From: Georgenia yuyongxinii | Lineage (GTDB): Bacteria > Actinomycetota > Actinomycetes > Actinomycetales > Actinomycetaceae | Length of the DNA: 64,000 nt | Direction of reading: 5' to 3' | Assembly (NCBI RefSeq): GCF_006352065.1 | Contig: NZ_CP040915.1 | Span: 2,170,001-2,234,000, forward strand | Shown: in pieces, positions 60,099 to 64,000 of the stretch | Position numbering within the stretch: position 1 is the first letter of the stretch | Layout: every line of letters begins with the position of its first letter | Position numbers and translations under genes: made by a program | The notes under the pieces: generated by a model | What the model was told of the DNA's origin: nothing | Seen by the model: the letters and a program-made list of their open reading frames with translations, nothing else | Database searches by the model: none

Positions 60099-61129
60099 CA
60101 AGCCAGCTCCAGCATCGCGGTGTTGAGGCCGGACCCCACGCCCAGGCACATCACCCGGTCGCCGGCACTGAGCGACTCGGCCTGCTCGGAGAGGGTCATC
60201 GCGATCGAGGCGGGCCCCACGTTGCCCCACCGGTCGAACGTGATCGGCACGGCGGCCGGGTCGAGGTCCATGGCGTCCACGATCGCCTGGGTGTACGGCG
60301 TCGAGATCTGGTGCGTGACGTAGCGGTCCATCGTGCGCCAGCTCCACCCGTCCCGCTCCGCCTCGTGCCAGGCGTCGGTGACCAGCTTCAGCCCGTTGCT
60401 CAAGAGCTTCTTGGTGTCGGTGGTCATCTTCCCGAAGCTGCCCACGCACAGGTCGTGGTGCTCGGTGCCCGCCCGGGCGACACCGCCGAGGATCCGGTGC
60501 CCGTCGGGCCTCGTCGAGGCACGCCCGACGACCGCGGCCGCGGCGCCGTCGCCCAGGGTCAGGGAGGCGAACTGGTAGGCGTAGTCCTTCCGGGTGGCCC
60601 CCTCGGCGAGCAGCCGCTCGAGGGTGTCCTCCTGCGTGGACCGCACGTCCTCGCTGTTGACGACGACGGCGTACTCGATCTGGCCCGCCTCGATCATCGC
60701 CGAGGCCATCTGCAGGCCGTTCACGAAACCCACGCAGGCGTTGGTGATGTCGAAGTTCAGCGCCGAGGAGGGCAGCCCCATCCGGTCGTGGATGCGCACG
60801 GCCACCGACGGTTCGAGCGAGCTGCGCGAGACGGACGTGTTGATGAGCAGGCCCACCTCGCCGGGGTCGACCCCCGCCTCGGCGAGGGCCTTGCTGCCGG
60901 CCTCCGCCGCCATGTCCTCGAACGCGGTGCCGGCCTGCCACCAGCGGCGCTCCCGCACGCCCGAGACACGCTCGAGCAAGTTGTCGGGCAGCCGTAGACG
61001 CCGCCGGGCGGGGGCGAGCCGTTGCTCGAACTCCGCCGAGGTCACCACCACCGGAGCCTCGATGTGGGCGAGCGCGATGAGCGCGCTCTCGCGGTAGCGA
61101 AAGGTGGCGTTTCCCCTGAGACTCACCAC
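60095..61129 (-). CDS. oleA: Acyl-CoA head-to-head condensing enzyme OleA
   Basis: This 344-residue thiolase-fold protein joins two acyl-CoAs by Claisen condensation to a 2-alkyl-3-oxo acid. Seen: NTSVSRSSLEPSVA (E106, the position of the OleA-specific glutamate), nucleophile C132 in FDITNACVGFVNG, His in YVTHQIS and the C-terminal GVGSGLNTAMLELAW typical of OleA rather than FabH. Two tandem GTGs (61129 and 61126) could start it. No clear ribosome binding site is visible, and a palindrome lies just upstream. It leads the oleA-oleBC-oleD operon with 4-base overlaps. Confidence 0.93.
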   Translation of the reverse strand: MVSLRGNATFRYRESALIALAHIEAPVVVTSAEFEQRLAPARRRLRLPDNLLERVSGVRERRWWQAGTAFEDMAAEAGSKALAEAGVDPGEVGLLINTSVSRSSLEPSVAVRIHDRMGLPSSALNFDITNACVGFVNGLQMASAMIEAGQIEYAVVVNSEDVRSTQEDTLERLLAEGATRKDYAYQFASLTLGDGAAAAVVGRASTRPDGHRILGGVARAGTEHHDLCVGSFGKMTTDTKKLLSNGLKLVTDAWHEAERDGWSWRTMDRYVTHQISTPYTQAIVDAMDLDPAAVPITFDRWGNVGPASIAMTLSEQAESLSAGDRVMCLGVGSGLNTAMLELAW

Positions 61130-61136
61130 CCAAGGC

Positions 61137-61153
61137 TACGGAACGTTTCCGTA
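61137..61153. promoter_or_regulatory. TetR-type operator palindrome upstream of oleA
   Basis: TACGGAACGTTTCCGTA has perfect seven-base arms (TACGGAA/TTCCGTA) around CGT and ends eight bases before the oleA GTG. This kind of site is typical of TetR-family repressors. Being almost at the start codon, a bound protein would block the ole promoter. No regulator gene is next to it in the window. Confidence 0.7.
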
Positions 61154-61249
61154 GACGCGCACCCGTTCGTCGCGGAGGGCGAACCTGGGAACCTCCAGCG
61201 GCCCCCAGGAGTTACGGCCGGAATGCGTCGGTACCTGGGCCACAAAGTG

Positions 61250-61399
61250 CTACAGCTCACGTCCGGGCGGCGCCTCGCCGTCCGCATCCCCCTCGTCCTC
61301 GGTCAGCGGGTGCCGCACGAGGAAAACGATCGCCACCACCAGCCCGCCCCAGACGAGGGCGATGGCGACGACGAGCATGATGAGGGCGCTGGCGGTCAT
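61250..61399 (-). CDS. metS: Methionine/alanine importer small subunit (MetS-like)
   Basis: This 49-residue protein has one transmembrane helix: MTASALIMLVVAIALVWGGL, then VVAIVFLVRHPLTEDE and an acidic tail ending GREL. It matches the small subunit encoded after MetP-type NSS transporters, needed for methionine uptake in Corynebacterium glutamicum. The ATG overlaps the transporter stop, and GGAGG lies about seven bases upstream. The gene is short and easily missed by annotation. Confidence 0.9.
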   Translation of the reverse strand: MTASALIMLVVAIALVWGGLVVAIVFLVRHPLTEDEGDADGEAPPGREL

Positions 61400-62958
61400 C
61401 GGACGCCTCCGGTCGACGGTGGTTTCGCGGCGTTGCCGTCGAGGCGGTCCGGGATGAACTCGTCCACGGGCTGGCGCCACCGGATGGCCGCGAAGACGAA
61501 TGCGGCTACGACCGCACCACCGATGACGCCCCAGCCGACACCGTTGACGAACGCCCACGGGTAGTCCTCGTAGGGGTGCGTGACGAGGTCGGTCAGCGTC
61601 GTGACCAGCATGACGATCAGGGCGATCGGCACCACCACCCCGAGGAGCACGCGCCACCACGTGCCCACGCGCGCGGTGGAGATGGCGTTCAGGTGCGCCT
61701 GCAGCTCGGGCAGCTTGCGCACCCCGTAGGCGACCACGAGGCACATCGTGATGGCGGAGGCGACGATCCCGACGTTGTTGGCGTAGTTGTCGGCGGTGTC
61801 CAGCATGGCGAGGGACGACGTCGTCGAGTACAGGCCCAGGGAGATCAGCGCACACAGCCCGCCGATACAGAGCACGGCCTGCAGCCGGGTGAGGTTGAAC
61901 TTCTCCTGGAACGCCGCGGTGATGACCTCGAGGATCGAGACGAGGGAGGTGAATCCCGCGAACGTCAACGAGAGGAAGAACAGCACACCGAAGATCGGCC
62001 CGCCCGGCATCAGCGAGATGATCTGCGGGAACGTGACGAAGCTGAGGCTCACTCCCGTCAGACCCTCGATCTCGCCGATCTCGATGCCCTGCTGGGCCGC
62101 CATGAAGCCGAGCGTGGCGAACACACCGATACCGGCGAGGATCTCGAAGGAGGAGTTGGCGAACGCGGCCACGTACGAGACCGGCACCAGGTTGGACCGT
62201 CGGCGCAGGTAGCTCGCGTAGGTCAGCATGATGCCGAAGGCGATGGACAACGAGAAGAAGATCTGGCTGTACGCCGCGATCCACACGCCCGGGTCCGCCA
62301 GGGCGGCCCAGTTCGGCGTGAAGAACGCGTTGAGGCCGTCCATCGCGCCGGGCAGGAACAGCGCACGGACCACCAGGATCGCGAAGAGCACGATGAGCAG
62401 CGGCAGCATGAGCTTGTTGACCCGCTCGATGCCCTTGCGCACCCCCCGCGCCATCACCCAGAGCGTCACGACCCACAGCCCGAGCAACGTCCAGAAGATC
62501 CCGCCCACGACGTCCGCCGTGACGGTGGGGCCGGCGTACTGGAGGAACTCCTCCGCGAAGAACGTGCCGGGATCGTCGCCCCACGCCTCGGTCAGCGAGA
62601 ACCCGACGTACCGCAGCGCCCAGACCAGGACGACGGCGTAGTAGGTGGCGATGATGAACGCGATGGCCACCTGGAACCAGCCCAGCGCCTCGAACCGCCG
62701 GCCCAGGCGGCGGAACACCGCGGGAGCCGAGCCGCGGTAGCGGTGGCCCAGCGCGTAGTCGAGGAGCAGGATCGGGATGCCGGCCGTGAGCAGCGCGACG
62801 AGGTACGGGATGAGGAAGGCGCCGCCACCGTTCTCGTACGCCACGCCGGGGAAGCGCCAGATGTTCCCGAGCCCGATCGCGGAGCCGATCGCGGCGAGCA
62901 GGAACCCGAGCTGACCCGACCACTGCTCCCGCTCCACGGCGGGCTTCGCCTCGACCAT
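61396..62958 (-). CDS. metP: Sodium-dependent NSS/SLC6-family amino acid transporter (MetP-like)
   Basis: This 520-residue transporter has about 12 helices. The LeuT-type first helix GFLLAAIGSAIGLGNIWRFPGVAYENGGGAFLIPYL has the Na+ and substrate-binding unwound Gly stretch; SQIFFSLSIAFGIMLTYASYL is helix 6. With the small subunit encoded directly after, it resembles the MetPS methionine/alanine importer. ATG 62958 is the family start. A MetE-like methyltransferase is divergently encoded, which fits a methionine theme. Exact substrate remains inference. Confidence 0.92.
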   Translation of the reverse strand: MVEAKPAVEREQWSGQLGFLLAAIGSAIGLGNIWRFPGVAYENGGGAFLIPYLVALLTAGIPILLLDYALGHRYRGSAPAVFRRLGRRFEALGWFQVAIAFIIATYYAVVLVWALRYVGFSLTEAWGDDPGTFFAEEFLQYAGPTVTADVVGGIFWTLLGLWVVTLWVMARGVRKGIERVNKLMLPLLIVLFAILVVRALFLPGAMDGLNAFFTPNWAALADPGVWIAAYSQIFFSLSIAFGIMLTYASYLRRRSNLVPVSYVAAFANSSFEILAGIGVFATLGFMAAQQGIEIGEIEGLTGVSLSFVTFPQIISLMPGGPIFGVLFFLSLTFAGFTSLVSILEVITAAFQEKFNLTRLQAVLCIGGLCALISLGLYSTTSSLAMLDTADNYANNVGIVASAITMCLVVAYGVRKLPELQAHLNAISTARVGTWWRVLLGVVVPIALIVMLVTTLTDLVTHPYEDYPWAFVNGVGWGVIGGAVVAAFVFAAIRWRQPVDEFIPDRLDGNAAKPPSTGGVR

Positions 62959-63005
62959 GGCCCACACTGTCCCGCCATCGCCACACAGCCGCAATCGGAC
63001 AACAC

Positions 63006-63017
63006 GTACGCGCGTAC
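63006..63017. promoter_or_regulatory. 12-bp palindrome in the divergent metP / MetE-like promoter region
   Basis: GTACGCGCGTAC is a perfect palindrome about 50 bases upstream of the transporter start and about 125 bases upstream of the MetE-like gene. It could be a shared operator. Short GC palindromes are not rare in such DNA, so support is modest. No SAM riboswitch motif was seen in this gap. Confidence 0.35.
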
Positions 63018-63143
63018 CGCCGTCGGCCACCCCGTCCGCCATCCGGACGCCTGACGACCGCTTCCCCGCCCACCGAGACGACCCGGCCGGCCACGGGCCC
63101 GGGTGTGACGATCGGAGCGACCCACCCACCGTGAGAGGACCCC

Positions 63144-64000
63144 ATGCTCCGCAGCACCGACCGCATCCAGACCACCCACGCCGGCTCGTTGCCCCGCACG
63201 GCCGAGCTGCTCGCCGCGAACGCGGCGCGCGAGGCCGGCGAGTCCCGGGAGGGCTTCGCCGAGCTGCTGCGCACCGCCGTCACGGACCTGGTGGGCCGCC
63301 AGCTCGACGCCGGCATCACGGTCGTGGGCGACGGGGAGTACGGCAAGTCGATGACCTCGGCCGTGGACTACGGCGCGTGGTGGTCCTACTCCTTCCAGCG
63401 CACCGGCGGCCTGGAGCTCGACGGCGACACGTCCTGGCTCACCGACCGGCACCTGTCCTCCCCCGGCGATGTCCGCCTCACCGGGTTCGCCCACCGCCGG
63501 GACCGCCAGCGCTTCGCCGAGGCCTACGCCGACCCGTCCTCCGGGATCTTCACCGGTGGTGACCCCAAGCCTTTCCCGACGGCGACCGGCCCGCTGCGTT
63601 ACACCGGCCAGGAGGCGGTCGGCACCGACGCAGCCAACCTGACGTCGGCGTTGCAGACGACCGGTGCCCAGGAGGGCTTCCTCACCGCCCTCTCCCCCGG
63701 GTCCGCCTCGCGGATCTCCAACCGGTACTACGCCTCTGACGAGGAGTTCCTCTACGCCTGGGCGGAGGTGCTGCGCGAGGAGTACCGCACCGTCATCGAC
63801 GCCGGGCTCGTGCTGCAGATCGACGATCCGTCGATCGCGGAGAACTTCGACCAGATCGAGCCCGAGCCGGCCGTCGAGGACTACGTGCGGTTCACCGAGC
63901 TGCGCGTCGAGGCGCTCAACCACGCCCTGCGCGGTCTGCCCGAGGACCGCATCCGCTTCCACCTGTGCTGGGGCAGCTGGCACGGTCCGCACACCACGGA
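63144..64000 (+). CDS. Cobalamin-independent methionine synthase II-like (MetE C-terminal family) protein, cut by window end
   Basis: The first 285 codons of a MetE-C-like methyltransferase are present. IQTTHAGSLPRTAEL is the family N-terminus, VVGDGEYGKSM the next block, and H273-x-C275 in RFHLCWGSWHGPH supplies two zinc ligands. GAGAGGA ahead of the ATG supports the start. It lacks the N-terminal half of full-length MetE, so it belongs to the short group annotated as methionine synthase II, whose methyl donor is often unknown. Divergence from the methionine-type transporter suggests a link with methionine or methyl-thiol metabolism. Confidence 0.88.
   Translation, partial: MLRSTDRIQTTHAGSLPRTAELLAANAAREAGESREGFAELLRTAVTDLVGRQLDAGITVVGDGEYGKSMTSAVDYGAWWSYSFQRTGGLELDGDTSWLTDRHLSSPGDVRLTGFAHRRDRQRFAEAYADPSSGIFTGGDPKPFPTATGPLRYTGQEAVGTDAANLTSALQTTGAQEGFLTALSPGSASRISNRYYASDEEFLYAWAEVLREEYRTVIDAGLVLQIDDPSIAENFDQIEPEPAVEDYVRFTELRVEALNHALRGLPEDRIRFHLCWGSWHGPHTT

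Noticed and set aside
60099-61133. In-frame extension of OleBC across oleA
   Set aside because: The region is the shadow of oleA; GTG 60098 overlapping the oleA stop is the natural start.
61600-63054. Plus-strand open frame antisense to metP, rich in Glu/Arg/His
   Set aside because: Complement of hydrophobic helices; no similarity, and the NSS signature lies on the other strand.
63006-63143. SAM or cobalamin riboswitch upstream of the MetE-like gene
   Set aside because: Looked for conserved core motifs because of the methionine context; none was visible in this short gap.

Overview
The window is very GC-rich, densely packed chromosomal DNA with many GTG starts and 4-base start/stop overlaps. 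Gene content and order point to an actinobacterium, probably of the Micrococcales (Georgenia/Cellulomonas-like). Reasons: the block rpe-rsmB-fmt-priA-metK-coaBC-rpoZ-gmk-mihF, the chain pyrR-pyrB-pyrC-carA-carB-pyrF, the run rarA-rpsD-alaS-ruvX-mltG-aroE-aroC-aroB-efp-nusB, an MihF-type host factor, a PriA without helicase motifs, and an OleB-OleC fusion. The genus is inference.

Layout. (1) Bases 1-8009: on the minus strand an FMN riboswitch leads into the first 89 codons of an ABC importer permease. Divergent from it is a seven-gene plus-strand operon: NMT1/THI5-like binding lipoprotein, two permeases, ATPase, 4-hydroxybenzoate 3-monooxygenase (PobA), IclR regulator and a CynX/NimT-like MFS exporter. 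(2) 8026-43660, all minus strand: housekeeping genes for tRNA/rRNA modification, SAM and CoA synthesis, nucleotide metabolism, the complete UMP pathway under a PyrR-binding leader, translation factors, shikimate/chorismate synthesis, septal murein processing, alanyl-tRNA synthetase and S4. Two insertions interrupt this usually conserved order: a Mut7-C RNase gene, and a SatD/membrane-protein pair with its own palindromic operator. The chorismate block has an AroK-AroB fusion followed by a second, diverged shikimate kinase. (3) 43700-56340, accessory: an MMPL transporter, a decayed ORF, an amidohydrolase, a GST-family reductase, a lipoprotein, a FUSC membrane protein, an LLM oxidoreductase/thioredoxin pair, a HAD phosphatase and an aldo-keto reductase. 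Two intergenic stretches carry an unusual element built from a 19-bp unit. (4) 56344-61129: a long-chain olefin cluster, oleA-oleBC-oleD, with a TetR-style palindrome upstream. (5) 61250-64000: a methionine/alanine-type NSS transporter with its small subunit, divergent from a MetE-like methyltransferase cut by the window end.

No tRNA, rRNA, CRISPR array or intact insertion sequence was recognised. There are two disrupted coding remnants: an HNH endonuclease C-terminus next to priA, and a frameshifted N-terminal piece at 46.3 kb. The strongest leads are the FMN-riboswitch permease beside an aromatic-hydroxylase/importer operon, the ole cluster with its operator, the 19-bp element, and the SatD operator.
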